Notes: generated by a model from the sequence alone, not told the origin. A stretch of DNA of 64,000 bases from Parolsenella sp958406235 (GCF_039062465.1 NZ_JBCLNF010000002.1:124001-188000), one strand, 5' to 3'; counted from the first letter of the stretch, positions 1 to 12,717 are shown. A program made the numbers and translations.

Positions 1-164
1 GCGCCTTCCTCCCTATAGGTCGAGCACCACCTGAAGAAGGCGCTCTTGCTCTTGACGCCATAGGTATCCATGGCACTCGTAGACGTCATGCCGCCTTCGA
101 TGTGCGCCTTGACGGCGCCAACTTTGTCCTCGTATGAGTACTGGTTTCTGGTATCCCCCTTCAT
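1..164 (-). CDS. IS3-family transposase OrfA-like, N-terminal fragment
   Basis: An open frame of 54 codons starts with ATG at 164 and runs off the left edge. The peptide has the helix-turn-helix pattern of IS3/IS150 OrfA proteins: an N-terminal YSYEDKVGAVKAHIEGG, then a second helix near MDTYGVKSKSAFFRWCSTY. A G-rich ribosome site (AAAGGGGG) lies about 10 bases upstream. OrfA would bind the IS ends; OrfB, with the DDE catalytic domain, would lie outside the window. Whether the element is intact cannot be judged. Confidence 0.6.
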   Translation of the reverse strand, partial: MKGDTRNQYSYEDKVGAVKAHIEGGMTSTSAMDTYGVKSKSAFFRWCSTYREEG

Positions 165-207
165 GGTTGTACATGGCCCCCTTTCATATTCAATTTGCCC
201 CCCAACA
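1..207 (-). mobile_element. Edge of an IS3-like insertion element
   Basis: The element continues past the left edge. It holds the start of a transposase OrfA-like gene. On the minus strand the sequence TGTTGGGGGGCAAA begins near 207 and could be a terminal inverted repeat, because IS3 ends usually begin TG. The boundary is inferred, since the other end is not visible. It sits just beyond the rpoC terminator, a typical harmless insertion site. Confidence 0.45.
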
Positions 208-229
208 GATAGTTGAATTCTATATAAAA

Positions 230-264
230 CGGGAGGGCCGTGGAATAACCCCACGGCCCTCCCG
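230..264 (-). terminator. Rho-independent terminator of rpoBC
   Basis: A perfect 14-base-pair stem (CGGGAGGGCCGTGG with its complement) and a 7-base loop are followed on the minus strand by TTTTATATA. It starts 37 bases after the rpoC stop codon. Confidence 0.9.
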
Positions 265-300
265 GTCTTTAAATTTTCGTAAACGACGGCGAACTAAAGA

Positions 301-4743
<4,443 letters not shown>

Positions 4744-4749
4744 GGTTCG

Positions 4750-7700
4750 CTACTCCTTCTCGTTCGTGGTCTCGGCGACGAGCTCGGGCTCCTCGTCGGA
4801 GGAGTTGAGGTCGACGGGGGCACCGATCAGGTCATCGGCAGAGCCGGCGTCGGCGAAGACGTCGACCGGGTTCTCGGCGCTGACCTCGGCGGCAGCCTTG
4901 GCGGCACGCTTCTTGTAGGAGATCGGCTCGATGTCGAGAGCGAGGGAGCGAATCTCCTTGACGAGTACCTTGAAGGACTCGGGGATGCCGGCCTCGGGGA
5001 CGTTCTCGCCCTTGACGATGGACTCGTAAGTCTTCACGCGGCCGTTCGTGTCGTCGGACTTAACGGTGAGGATCTCCTGGAGGACGTTGGAAGCGCCGTA
5101 GGCATACAGCGCCCAAACTTCCATCTCACCGAAACGCTGACCACCGAACTGGGCCTTACCACCGAGCGGCTGCTGGGTGACGAGGCTGTACGGGCCGGTC
5201 GAACGAGCGTGGATCTTGTCGTCGACCATGTGGCCGAGCTTCAGGATGTAGGAGGTACCCACGGTGATCTTGTCACGGAAGGGCTCGCCGGTACGACCGT
5301 CGTAGAGGGTGGTCTTACCAAAGCTGTTGAGCTGCGGCACGAAGGTCTCGTCCATATGCTCGCCAAAGCGCTCGCGGGCACGGTTCACCAGGTTGATGTT
5401 GGTGCGACGAATAGCCTCAGCGACCTCGTCGGCCGTGGCACCGTCGAAGACCGGAGTCGTAACGGGGATCGGGCCGGGGATGTACTTGTCGGAATTGGCA
5501 TCCTCCATGTCCCAGCCATTGGCGGCAGCCCAGCCAAGGTGGCACTCGAGCAGCTGACCGACGTTCATACGGGACGGAACGCCCAGCGGGTCGAGCAGGA
5601 CGTCGATGGGCGTACCATCGGCCATGTAGGGCATGTCCTCGACCGGCAGGACGCGGCAGACGACACCCTTGTTGCCGTGACGGCCGGCGATCTTATCGCC
5701 CTGCTGGATCTTGCGGCGCTGAGCGACGAACACACGGACGAGCTCGTTGACTCCCGGCGGGAGGTCGTCGCCAGCCTCGCGGCTGAAGCGGACGACGTCA
5801 ACAACGCGGCCATAGGCACCGTGAGGCATCTTCAGCGACGTATCACGGACGTCGTGCGCCTTGGCGCCGAAGATGGCGCGGAGCAGGCGTTCCTCGGAAG
5901 TGAGAGCCGTCTCGCCCTTGGGCGTGACCTTGCCGACGAGAATGTCGCCAGGGCCGACCTCGGCGCCGATGCGAATGATGCCGTCATCGTCGAGGTTGGC
6001 GAGCATGTCCTCGCCCAGGTTCGGGATCTCGCGAGTAATCTCCTCGGGGCCGAGCTTGGTGTCACGGGCGTCAATCTCGTGACGGGAGATGTTCACCGAG
6101 GTGAGCAGGTCATTCTGGACGACGCGCTCGGAGACGACGATGCCGTCCTCGTAGTTGTAGCCTTCCCACGGCATGTAGGCCACGGTGAGGTTCGCGCCGA
6201 GGGCGAGCTCGGAGTGGTCGATCGAAGGACCGTCAGCGAGGGGCTGGCCGGCCTTGACCATCTCGCCGGCGTGGACGATCGGACGGTGGTTGATGCACGT
6301 GCTCTGGTTAGAGCGCTGGTACTTCGGGAGGTCGTACGTCACGGGACCCTTCGGGCCCTCGACGACGATGTGCGCCGCGTCGGCCTCGAGAACGGTGCCG
6401 TCGAACTCGGCGGCGATGATGTCGCCGGAATCGAGGGCGGCACGAGCCTCCATGCCAGTGCCGACGTACGGCGCGTGAGCGTGAATCAGAGGCACGGCCT
6501 GACGCTGCATGTTAGCGCCCATGAGGGTACGCTTCGCGTCGTCGTGCTCGAGGAACGGAATGAGCGTGGCGGCCACGGAGAGAAGCTGGCGCGGCGAGAC
6601 GTCCATGTAGTCGACCTCGGAGACGGGGCACTCGGCAGGGGCGCCGAAGGAGCCGTCGAAGTCGCGGGTACGGGCGACGACGCGCTTGGGGTTGTAGAGG
6701 TTGCCGTCCTCGTCAACAGCGATGAAGGAGCCGTCCTTCGGGTCGATCGGCGTGTTCGCCGGCGCGATGACGTGATCCTCTTCCTCGTCTGCGGTCATCC
6801 AGTCAATCTGATCGGTGACCTTACCGTCGACGACCCTGCGATACGGGGCCTCGATGAAGCCGAAGTCGTTGACGTGAGCGTAGAGGGCCAGCGAGCCGAT
6901 GAGGCCGATGTTCGGGCCTTCGGGGGTCTCGATGGGGCACATGCGAGCATAGTGCGAGTTGTGGACGTCGCGGACGGCGGTCGGGACGTTGGTACGACGG
7001 CTGGAGCCGGACTTGTGGCCGGCGAGGCCGCCCGGGCCGAGGGCCGAGAGGCGGCGCTTGTGGGTCAGGCCAGCCAGCGGGTTGGACTGATCCATGAACT
7101 GAGAGAGCTGCGAGGAGCCGAAGAACTCCTTGATGGCAGCCACAATCGGGCGGATGTTAATCAGGCTCTGCGGCGTGATGTCATCAGCGTCCTGAGCGGC
7201 CATGCGCTCGCGAACGACGCGCTCCATGCGGCTCATGCCGATGCGGAACTGGTTCGCGACGAGCTCGCCCACGGTGCGGACACGACGGTTGCCGAAGTGG
7301 TCGATGTCGTCGACCTTCTTGGTGGGGTCACCGGCGTGAAGGGCCAGGAGATAGCGAAGGGCGCAGACGAGATCCTCAGCCGTGAGAACGGACTCGGAGG
7401 CGTCGACGTCGATGCCGAGCTTCTTGTTGATCTTGTAACGGCCGACCTTCGCGAGGTCATAGCGCTGAGCGTTGAAGTACAGGCCATCGAGCAGGCTGCG
7501 GGCGGAGTCGACGGTGGGCGGCTCGCCGGGACGCTGACGCTTGTAAATCTCGATGAGGGCGTCCTCGCGGGTCTGGGCGACGTCGCGCTCGAGCGTGGAG
7601 CGCACAATCTCAGAATCGCCGAGGAGGTTGATGATCTCCTCATCGCTCTCGGCGATGCCGAGGGCACGAAGGAACATCGTGGCGCTCTGACGACGCTTAC

Positions 7701-8259
7701 GGTCGATGGAGACGACGAGCTGGCCGCGCTTGTCGACCTCGAACTCGAGCCAGGCGCCGCGGGCAGGAATGAACTGGACGCGGTGAACCTGAACGCCGTT
7801 GTCCATCTCGGCAGCGAAGTACACGCCCGGCGAACGGACGAGCTGCGAGACGACGACGCGCTCAGTGCCATTGATGATGAAGGTGCCACGCTCGGTCATC
7901 AGGGGGAAATCACCCATGAAGACGAGCTGCTCCTTGATCTCGCCGGTCTCCTTGTTAACGAAGCGGACGTCGACCAGGAGCGGGGCCTGATACGACATGT
8001 CCTTGGCGCGGCACTCGGCGATCGTGTTGGCGGGATCACCAAACTGGTGCTCGCCGAAGGTGATCTCCATCGTGCCAGCGTTGTTCTCGATGGGCGAAGC
8101 CTCGGCAAAAGCCTCGGCAAGGCCATCGGTCATGAAGCGCTCGAACGACTCCTTCTGGATCCTAATCAGGTTGGGGAGCTCCATCGCGGGAGCGATCTTG
8201 GAAAAGCTCACGCGATCGTGCTTGACTGCGGAGGTGGTAGTAGACTTAGCGGTACGCAC
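4750..8259 (-). CDS. rpoB: DNA-directed RNA polymerase subunit beta
   Basis: Beta subunit, 1169 residues, normal actinobacterial length. The rifampicin-binding cluster (residues 381-407, with Asp390, His400 and Ser405) is wild type, which predicts rifampicin sensitivity. The start is GTG at 8259, with AAGGAGGAAA 9 bases upstream; an ATG inside that spacer is out of frame. The C terminus is an acidic tail carrying LIGAP (1144-1148), a pentapeptide also present in the RpoC tail. A separate promoter and the upstream rplL terminator suggest rpoBC is transcribed at least partly independently of rplJL. Confidence 0.98.
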   Translation of the reverse strand: MRTAKSTTTSAVKHDRVSFSKIAPAMELPNLIRIQKESFERFMTDGLAEAFAEASPIENNAGTMEITFGEHQFGDPANTIAECRAKDMSYQAPLLVDVRFVNKETGEIKEQLVFMGDFPLMTERGTFIINGTERVVVSQLVRSPGVYFAAEMDNGVQVHRVQFIPARGAWLEFEVDKRGQLVVSIDRKRRQSATMFLRALGIAESDEEIINLLGDSEIVRSTLERDVAQTREDALIEIYKRQRPGEPPTVDSARSLLDGLYFNAQRYDLAKVGRYKINKKLGIDVDASESVLTAEDLVCALRYLLALHAGDPTKKVDDIDHFGNRRVRTVGELVANQFRIGMSRMERVVRERMAAQDADDITPQSLINIRPIVAAIKEFFGSSQLSQFMDQSNPLAGLTHKRRLSALGPGGLAGHKSGSSRRTNVPTAVRDVHNSHYARMCPIETPEGPNIGLIGSLALYAHVNDFGFIEAPYRRVVDGKVTDQIDWMTADEEEDHVIAPANTPIDPKDGSFIAVDEDGNLYNPKRVVARTRDFDGSFGAPAECPVSEVDYMDVSPRQLLSVAATLIPFLEHDDAKRTLMGANMQRQAVPLIHAHAPYVGTGMEARAALDSGDIIAAEFDGTVLEADAAHIVVEGPKGPVTYDLPKYQRSNQSTCINHRPIVHAGEMVKAGQPLADGPSIDHSELALGANLTVAYMPWEGYNYEDGIVVSERVVQNDLLTSVNISRHEIDARDTKLGPEEITREIPNLGEDMLANLDDDGIIRIGAEVGPGDILVGKVTPKGETALTSEERLLRAIFGAKAHDVRDTSLKMPHGAYGRVVDVVRFSREAGDDLPPGVNELVRVFVAQRRKIQQGDKIAGRHGNKGVVCRVLPVEDMPYMADGTPIDVLLDPLGVPSRMNVGQLLECHLGWAAANGWDMEDANSDKYIPGPIPVTTPVFDGATADEVAEAIRRTNINLVNRARERFGEHMDETFVPQLNSFGKTTLYDGRTGEPFRDKITVGTSYILKLGHMVDDKIHARSTGPYSLVTQQPLGGKAQFGGQRFGEMEVWALYAYGASNVLQEILTVKSDDTNGRVKTYESIVKGENVPEAGIPESFKVLVKEIRSLALDIEPISYKKRAAKAAAEVSAENPVDVFADAGSADDLIGAPVDLNSSDEEPELVAETTNEKE

Positions 8260-8311
8260 CAGGCATTTCCTCCTTCAACATGGCATATGGCGGCAGTTGT
8301 CGCAACCTAAT

Positions 8312-8340
8312 AATCTAACGAAGCTCAAGTCTTTCGTCAA
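8312..8340 (-). promoter_or_regulatory. Probable rpoBC promoter
   Basis: On the minus strand TTGACG (8340-8335) is separated by 17 bases from TAGATT (8317-8312), about 53 bases before the rpoB start and downstream of the rplL terminator. The -35 box is a 5/6 match and the -10 box 4/6. Confidence 0.6.
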
Positions 8341-8575
8341 TGAACAGTCTTGACTTCATTATTTTTTTCAACTATTTTGTCGCCCTTTAGCTATTTCCTG
8401 CACCTTTGCCGTTTTCGGCGAACCTCTGGTTATGAAGGACCTGTGAGCAGTCGCCCTCTCTACCGCTCAAGTGCCGCGCACTACCGCTTGGCGACTTCTC
8501 TCTTTTGCTTCTGACACTCCCCCGCTGCATCCATCGATCCTCACTCAAGCCGACAGAACGGCTGTAAACAGAAAA
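8341..8575. other. Intergenic region between rplL terminator and rpoB promoter
   Basis: No convincing reading frame or RNA structure is visible here. Short open frames lack ribosome sites and family resemblance. Confidence 0.5.
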
Positions 8576-8605
8576 AGCCCCGCACCGATTTCTCGATGCG
8601 GGGCT
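8576..8605 (-). terminator. Terminator/attenuator after rplL
   Basis: A 9-base-pair stem (AGCCCCGCA with its complement) is followed by five U on the minus strand. It lies 65 bases past the rplL stop. In many bacteria partial read-through here balances ribosomal protein against polymerase synthesis; that role is inferred. Confidence 0.85.
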
Positions 8606-8670
8606 TCGTAACTGACTCATAGCTCGAATCTAGTTCGAACCTATGCGGCAGGCATCAAGCCTGCAAGGAG

Positions 8671-9048
8671 TTACTTAAGGGAGACGGCAGCGCCGGCAGC
8701 CTCGAGCTTCTCCTTGGCAGCCTCGGCGTCCTCCTTCTTGGCGCCCTCGAGGACGGCCTTGGGGGCGGACTCGACGACCTCCTTGGCCTCCTTCAGGCCA
8801 AGGCTGGTGAGCTCGCGGACGACCTTGATGACGGCGATCTTGTTGTCGCCGAAGCCCTCGAGCACGACGTCGAAGTTGGTCTTCTCCTCGGCAGCGGCCT
8901 CGCCGGCGGCAGGGGCGGCGACGACGGCGGCAGGAGCGGCGGCGGAGACACCAAAGGTGTCCTCGATGGCCTTGACGAGCTCGGAAGCCTCGAGAAGGGT
9001 CATTTCCTTAAGGGCGTCGATGATCTCATCGGTGGTGAGCTTAGCCAT
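8671..9048 (-). CDS. rplL: 50S ribosomal protein L7/L12
   Basis: L12 stalk protein, 125 residues. An N-terminal dimerisation helix (MAKLTTDEIIDALKEMT) leads into an Ala-rich hinge (about residues 37-56), then the C-terminal domain that contacts elongation factors (KTNFDVVLEGFGDNKIAVIK). ATG at 9048 is chosen over an upstream in-frame ATG at 9072 because the family starts MAKLT and AAAGGAA lies just before it. It follows rplJ by 96 bases, the usual L10-L12 pair. Confidence 0.97.
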   Translation of the reverse strand: MAKLTTDEIIDALKEMTLLEASELVKAIEDTFGVSAAAPAAVVAAPAAGEAAAEEKTNFDVVLEGFGDNKIAVIKVVRELTSLGLKEAKEVVESAPKAVLEGAKKEDAEAAKEKLEAAGAAVSLK

Positions 9049-9144
9049 TGCTAAATTCCTTTCGTGGCTCATGCAGCTTGCATGAGGTTAGTCTGATCCG
9101 AAGCGCGATTGCGCCTACGGGTTGCGGCTAGGCCGCAAGACTGC

Positions 9145-9663
9145 CTAGGCAGCCTTCTGCTCGGAAACCTGCTGGATCGAGCGGGCGAGACCGGAGGAAA
9201 CACCGTTGACGCACACGGCGATGTCGCGCGCGAAACCGTTGATGAGACCGGCGATCTGGCCGAGGAGCTGCTCCTTGGAGGGAAGGTCAGCGATAGCGAT
9301 GACCTCCTCAGCGGAGACGACCTGACCATCGGTGATACCACCACGGAACTCAATCTTATTGAGCTTCTTGGAGGTCTCCTTAATGGCCTTGGCAGCGGCG
9401 GCAGGGTCGCTCTCGTAGAACACGCAGGCGACGGTGCCCTCGAGGCAGTCATCAATCGCGGGCATGTCGGCGTTCTTGAGCGCGAGACGGACGATGTTGT
9501 TCTTGTAGACCTTCATCTCCGCGCCCGCCTCACGAAGAGCGTGACGAAGCTCCTGCGACTCCTTGACGGAGAGGCCGCGATAGTCGATGACGAATAGTCC
9601 GCTGGAAGCCTCCAGGGACTTGTTGACCTTCTCGAGCATATCGATCTTGGACTTGGCTGGCAT
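9145..9663 (-). CDS. rplJ: 50S ribosomal protein L10
   Basis: L10 anchors L12 dimers on the ribosome; 172 residues. The start ATG at 9663 (MPAKSKIDMLEKV) has GGAGGTG 7 bases upstream; a longer frame from 9693 would begin inside the leader hairpin and is rejected. The rRNA-binding part contains GLFVIDYRGLSVKESQELR, and the C-terminal helix that binds L12 is present. A long leader with two hairpins precedes it, consistent with feedback control by the L10-L12 complex. Confidence 0.97.
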   Translation of the reverse strand: MPAKSKIDMLEKVNKSLEASSGLFVIDYRGLSVKESQELRHALREAGAEMKVYKNNIVRLALKNADMPAIDDCLEGTVACVFYESDPAAAAKAIKETSKKLNKIEFRGGITDGQVVSAEEVIAIADLPSKEQLLGQIAGLINGFARDIAVCVNGVSSGLARSIQQVSEQKAA

Positions 9664-9676
9664 AGTTGCACCTCCC

Positions 9677-9723
9677 CTCGAGCGAACGTGCACGTCTCGC
9701 CAGTAGGCGGGACTTCGCTCGAG
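9677..9723 (-). promoter_or_regulatory. Hairpin in the rplJ leader (possible L10 regulatory site)
   Basis: A perfect 10-base-pair outer stem (CTCGAGCGAA with its complement) encloses a second stem (GTCCCGCC/GGCGAGAC, one mismatch). It ends 13 bases before the rplJ start, with the ribosome site GGAGGTG immediately beyond. The position fits translational feedback by L10; no binding motif was verified. Confidence 0.5.
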
Positions 9724-9733
9724 GAGAACAAAA

Positions 9734-9763
9734 GACCCCGCCGGCGCTTGGCCAGACGGGGTC
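9734..9763 (-). terminator. Attenuator-like hairpin in the rplJL leader
   Basis: On the minus strand GACCCCG pairs with CGGGGTC across a GC-rich interior and is followed by TTTTGTT. It lies 70 bases before rplJ, so it would terminate transcription ahead of the operon and probably acts as an attenuator. Confidence 0.6.
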
Positions 9764-9878
9764 GCAAGAGTTTCACTCGTTGGACCACCTCGGCAGGCGG
9801 GACGAACCCCTTAGGCCCGATTGGGCACCGGCTGTCTCTGGCAGCGGACGTGCTATGTGCTGAACAGTCAATATGATT

Positions 9879-9909
9879 GCAGCCGCCTGACTAAGAGTCA
9901 AGCGGCTGC
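9879..9909 (-). terminator. Weak terminator-like hairpin after rplA
   Basis: GCAGCCGC pairs with GCGGCTGC, with an inner TGACT/AGTCA stem. The following tract (AATCATATTG) is poor in U, so termination may be partial. A -35-like TTGACT lies inside, so a promoter for rplJL could overlap it. Confidence 0.45.
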
Positions 9910-9961
9910 ATCAAATTCAAATCTCCTACACGCCGATTATGCGGCGCACGTTAGGTGAGAT

Positions 9962-10669
9962 TTAGGCCTCGAGGAAGGCGCGGGTGACGGAAGAGTCAAC
10001 CTTGACGCCAGGGCCCATGGTGGAAGCAAGGGCGATGGACTTAACATACTTGCCCTTGGCGGTGGCGGGCTTCACGCGGAGAATCTCGGTGTAGAGAGCG
10101 CCGTAGTTCTCGACGATCTGCTCGACCGGGAAGGACACACGGCCCACCGGGACGTGGCAGATGCCGTAGCGGTCAGCGCGATACTCGACACGACCGGCCT
10201 TGAGCTCGCCGACCATCTTGGCGACGTCCATGGTGACGGTGCCAAGCTTGGGGTTCGGCATGAGGCCACGGGGGCCGAGGACCTTACCGAGACGACCGAC
10301 CTTGGCCATCATCGGCGGGGTGGCGATGGCAGCGTCGAAGTCGATGTTGCCAGCCTGAATCTGAGCGACGAGGTCGTCGGAGCCAACGATGTCGGCGCCG
10401 GCCTCCTCGGCGGCACGAGCCTGCTCGCCCTCGGCGAAGACGGCAACGCGGACGGTCTTGCCGGTGCCGTGGGGCAGCGCGATGGAGCCACGGATGTTCT
10501 GGTCAGCCTTGCGGGTGTCGACGCCGAGGCGGAAGGTGGCCTCGATGGTCTCGTCGAAACCGGCGAAGGAGATCTCCTTGACGAGCTCCGCGGCGGCCTT
10601 CGGGGTGTAGAGCTTGCCGGCCTCAACCTTGGCAGCGGCGGCAGCGTACTTCTTACCGTGCTTAGACAT
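9962..10669 (-). CDS. rplA: 50S ribosomal protein L1
   Basis: L1 stalk protein, 235 residues, full length. It begins MSKHGKKYAAAAAKVEAGK, with GGAGGAAAGAAC before the ATG, and contains the conserved stretch VLGPRGLMPNPKLGTV. A hairpin that mimics the L1 rRNA site lies directly before its ribosome site, so L1 probably represses its own synthesis. Confidence 0.97.
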   Translation of the reverse strand: MSKHGKKYAAAAAKVEAGKLYTPKAAAELVKEISFAGFDETIEATFRLGVDTRKADQNIRGSIALPHGTGKTVRVAVFAEGEQARAAEEAGADIVGSDDLVAQIQAGNIDFDAAIATPPMMAKVGRLGKVLGPRGLMPNPKLGTVTMDVAKMVGELKAGRVEYRADRYGICHVPVGRVSFPVEQIVENYGALYTEILRVKPATAKGKYVKSIALASTMGPGVKVDSSVTRAFLEA

Positions 10670-10681
10670 GTTCTTTCCTCC

Positions 10682-10712
10682 ATGTGGTCAACGGGCTGAC
10701 GCCCTCCCACAT
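10682..10712 (-). promoter_or_regulatory. Probable L1-binding operator in the rplA leader
   Basis: On the minus strand two short helices (ATGTGG/CCACAT and GGGC/GCCC) are separated by an asymmetric loop, GA on one side and GTTGA on the other. This is the arrangement of L1-binding sites on L11-operon mRNAs and on 23S rRNA. The ribosome site GGAGG follows at once, so bound L1 would block initiation. Confidence 0.7.
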
Positions 10713-10782
10713 CGTGCGGTCACAAGACCGCGCTTGAACCGACTTACGCCGGCGGATTACCTAGGTGCCCAGTCAGGGCAAA

Positions 10783-10806
10783 GCCTCGCCCGAAAACGGA
10801 CGAGGC
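10783..10806 (-). other. Hairpin between rplK and rplA
   Basis: A 10-base stem with one G-U pair and a TTTT loop is followed on the minus strand by TTTGCCC. It could be a weak terminator or an mRNA-processing hairpin between the L11 and L1 genes. Confidence 0.4.
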
Positions 10807-10818
10807 AAAGCGAAAAAG

Positions 10819-11247
10819 CTACTCAGCGATGGTGACGCCCATGGAACGAGCGGTGCCAGCGATGATCTTCTTGGCGGCCTCGATGTCGTTGGCGTTGAGA
10901 TCCGGCATCTTGGTCTCAGCGATCTGGGTGAGCTGCTCCTGGGTGAGCTGGCCGACCTTGTCACGCTGGGGAACGCCCGAGCCGCCCTTGAGGCCGAGGG
11001 TCTTCTTGATCAGGTGAGCCGCAGGCGGGGTCTTGCAGATGAAGGTGAAGGAACGATCCTCATAGACGCTGATCTCAACGGGGATGATGTCGCCCTTCTT
11101 GTCTGCCGTGGCGGCATTGAACGCCTGGCAGAACTGCATGATGTTGACCTGGGCGGCACCGAGGGCCGGGCCGATCGGGGGCGCGGGGTTAGCAGCGCCG
11201 GCGGGAATCTGGAGCTTGATGAGGTTAACAACCTTCTTCTCAGCCAT
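10819..11247 (-). CDS. rplK: 50S ribosomal protein L11
   Basis: L11 of the GTPase-associated centre, 142 residues. The N-terminal domain (thiostrepton region) contains PAGAANPAPPIGPALGAAQV; the C-terminal domain, which binds 23S rRNA, contains KTPPAAHLIKK and ends SMGVTIAE. The ATG at 11247 (MAEKKVVNLIKL) is preferred over one two codons upstream because AGGAAGG is correctly spaced only for it. Confidence 0.97.
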   Translation of the reverse strand: MAEKKVVNLIKLQIPAGAANPAPPIGPALGAAQVNIMQFCQAFNAATADKKGDIIPVEISVYEDRSFTFICKTPPAAHLIKKTLGLKGGSGVPQRDKVGQLTQEQLTQIAETKMPDLNANDIEAAKKIIAGTARSMGVTIAE

Positions 11248-11297
11248 GGTCATACCTTCCTGATTGAATAACGTGTTTAAAGCGAGCTATCTAGTGC

Positions 11298-11335
11298 GCG
11301 GTCCTCAGAAGCTTTCCTCACCGAAAGAGGCCCGC
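11298..11335 (-). other. Hairpin between nusG and rplK
   Basis: GCGGTCCTC pairs with GAGGCCCGC (8 of 9 positions, plus strand), with a smaller internal stem. No U tract follows, so it is not a clear terminator. It could be part of an rplK leader. Confidence 0.3.
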
Positions 11336-11348
11336 GGGATTGCCAGTC

Positions 11349-11894
11349 TTAGGCGATGACGCTGACCTGGTCGAGCGTAAGCTCGGCGGGCGTCTCGCGG
11401 CCAAAGATCATCATAACGACCTTGACCTTGCCGGCCTCGGCGTTGACCTCGGTGACCTGAGCATCAAAGTCAGCAAGGGGGCCAGAGAGCACGCGGACGG
11501 TCATGCCGGGCTCAAGGTTGGTCGCGGTGCGGTGCGGCACCGGAGTACCCGCGCGAGGCGTGCTGCGGCGCATGATCTTGTTGAACTCTTCGCGAGAAAG
11601 CGGAGCAGGCTTGCCGTCAACGCCAACGAAGCCGGTCACGCCAGGGGTGTTGCGAACGACAGACCAGGAGTTGTCGTCCATCTCCATACGAACGAGAACA
11701 TAGCCCGGGAAGACCTTGCTCTCCTTCGTCTCGCGCTTGCCGCCGTCCTTGATCTCAGTGACCTCTTCGGTCGGGATCTTGATGTCGACAACGACGTTCT
11801 CGAGGCCGTAGGTCTCGATGCGGTGCTCAAGGTCGTTCTTAACCTTGTTCTCATAGCCAGAGTAGGTGTGAACGACATACCAACGCTTCGCCAT
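11349..11894 (-). CDS. nusG: Transcription elongation/termination factor NusG
   Basis: 181 residues. The N-terminal NGN domain (MAKRWYVVHTYSGYENKVKN) binds the polymerase clamp. The C-terminal KOW domain (LEPGMTVRVLSGPLADFDAQV, then FGRETPAELTLDQV) contacts Rho, S10 or NusA. GAGGGG lies 8 bases before the ATG. It follows secE by 4 bases, the classic secE-nusG pair. Confidence 0.97.
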   Translation of the reverse strand: MAKRWYVVHTYSGYENKVKNDLEHRIETYGLENVVVDIKIPTEEVTEIKDGGKRETKESKVFPGYVLVRMEMDDNSWSVVRNTPGVTGFVGVDGKPAPLSREEFNKIMRRSTPRAGTPVPHRTATNLEPGMTVRVLSGPLADFDAQVTEVNAEAGKVKVVMMIFGRETPAELTLDQVSVIA

Positions 11895-11898
11895 AGTC

Positions 11899-12258
11899 TT
11901 AACCCCTCAGTCCGGTAAAGCCGATGAGAGCGGCGACGACACCAGTGTCGACAAGCCAAACAGCGACGCCGAAGACGACGAGCATGGCAATGACCGCGAC
12001 AGAATAGTTCTTGAGCTCGGACTTGGACGGCCAGGTGACGCGGCCCATCTCGGTCTTGACATCCTTGAACCAATTCTTGATACGACCGAAGAAGCCGACC
12101 TTCTTGGGCTCGCTCTTCTTGGCCTGAGCCTTAGCAGGCGCCGGGGTTGCCTTCTTGGAGCCATTGGCCGAGGAAATGGCGTGCTTCTCCTCGAGCTCCT
12201 TACGCTCGGCGGCACGCGCCTTGCGCACGCTCCTCTTCTGGCGATCCTTGTTGGCCAT
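11899..12258 (-). CDS. secE: Protein translocase subunit SecE
   Basis: SecE of the SecYEG channel, 119 residues. The first 60 residues are charged and Ala/Lys-rich and probably disordered. The conserved cytoplasmic helix FFGRIKNWFKDVKTEMGRVTW is followed by one membrane segment (YSVAVIAMLVVFGVAVWLV). ATG at 12258 is chosen because AAGGGAATGAGC gives proper spacing; upstream in-frame ATGs are too close to it. The long N-terminal arm is common in actinobacteria. Confidence 0.95.
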   Translation of the reverse strand: MANKDRQKRSVRKARAAERKELEEKHAISSANGSKKATPAPAKAQAKKSEPKKVGFFGRIKNWFKDVKTEMGRVTWPSKSELKNYSVAVIAMLVVFGVAVWLVDTGVVAALIGFTGLRG

Positions 12259-12297
12259 GCTCATTCCCTTCGGGCGGGCTTCGTACAATCATAGAAA

Positions 12298-12322
12298 CCG
12301 GCCTCCCCCAATGGGAGGCCGG
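12298..12322 (-). terminator. Terminator-like hairpin between tRNA-Trp and secE
   Basis: A perfect 10-base-pair stem (CCGGCCTCCC) with a 5-base loop is followed on the minus strand by TTTCTATG. It probably terminates only in part, or processes the tRNA end, since secE and nusG have no obvious other promoter. Confidence 0.6.
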
Positions 12323-12331
12323 TGAAGTTGC

Positions 12332-12407
12332 TGGCAGGCCAGGTAGGACTCGAACCCACAACAAACGGTTTTGGAGACCGCCGCTCTACCATTGGAGCTA
12401 CTGGCCT
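12332..12407 (-). tRNA. trnW: tRNA-Trp (CCA)
   Basis: Complete cloverleaf: acceptor AGGCCAG/CTGGCCT, anticodon loop CTCCAAA giving CCA, T-loop TTCGAGT, and a genomically encoded 3' CCA. It lies between rpmG and secE, as in many bacteria. Confidence 0.97.
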
Positions 12408-12422
12408 GTGGGGTGTTGGAGA

Positions 12423-12572
12423 CTAGCGGGTCTCCTTGTGCAGGGTGTGCTTGCGGCACCACGGGCAGTACTTCTTGAGCTCCATGCGCTCAGGATTGTT
12501 CTGCTTGTTCTTGTCCGTGGTGTAATTGCGGCGCTTGCACTCAGTGCAGGCGAGGGTAACCATGGTACGCAT
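12423..12572 (-). CDS. rpmG: 50S ribosomal protein L33, zinc-ribbon form
   Basis: 49 residues; it begins MRTMVTLACTECKRRNY. Two CxxC pairs (Cys9/Cys12 and Cys36/Cys39) make it the zinc-binding paralogue. The ATG at 12572 has AGGAGG 6 bases upstream; an ATG three codons later is possible. It heads the rpmG-tRNA-Trp-secE-nusG unit. Confidence 0.95.
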   Translation of the reverse strand: MRTMVTLACTECKRRNYTTDKNKQNNPERMELKKYCPWCRKHTLHKETR

Positions 12573-12628
12573 TGCTTTCCTCCTGATGGGTCATGGCCAA
12601 GACTATCTCAGCCATGGCGCGAGCGAGA

Positions 12629-12658
12629 ATGTTACCAGTGTGTCATTGGGTTTGTCAA
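12629..12658 (-). promoter_or_regulatory. Promoter of the rpmG-trnW-secE-nusG operon
   Basis: A perfect TTGACA (12658-12653) and TAACAT (12634-12629) are spaced by 18 bases, about 57 bases upstream of rpmG. Confidence 0.8.
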
Positions 12659-12717
12659 CACGAAGAGACTGTAATGGAAGAAAGTCCTCGCGTCTCGACA
12701 GAACCTTCACAAGAAAA

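Noticed and set aside
8387..8620. 77-codon minus-strand frame between rplL and rpoB
   Set aside because: It spans the rplL terminator, lacks a ribosome site and resembles no family.
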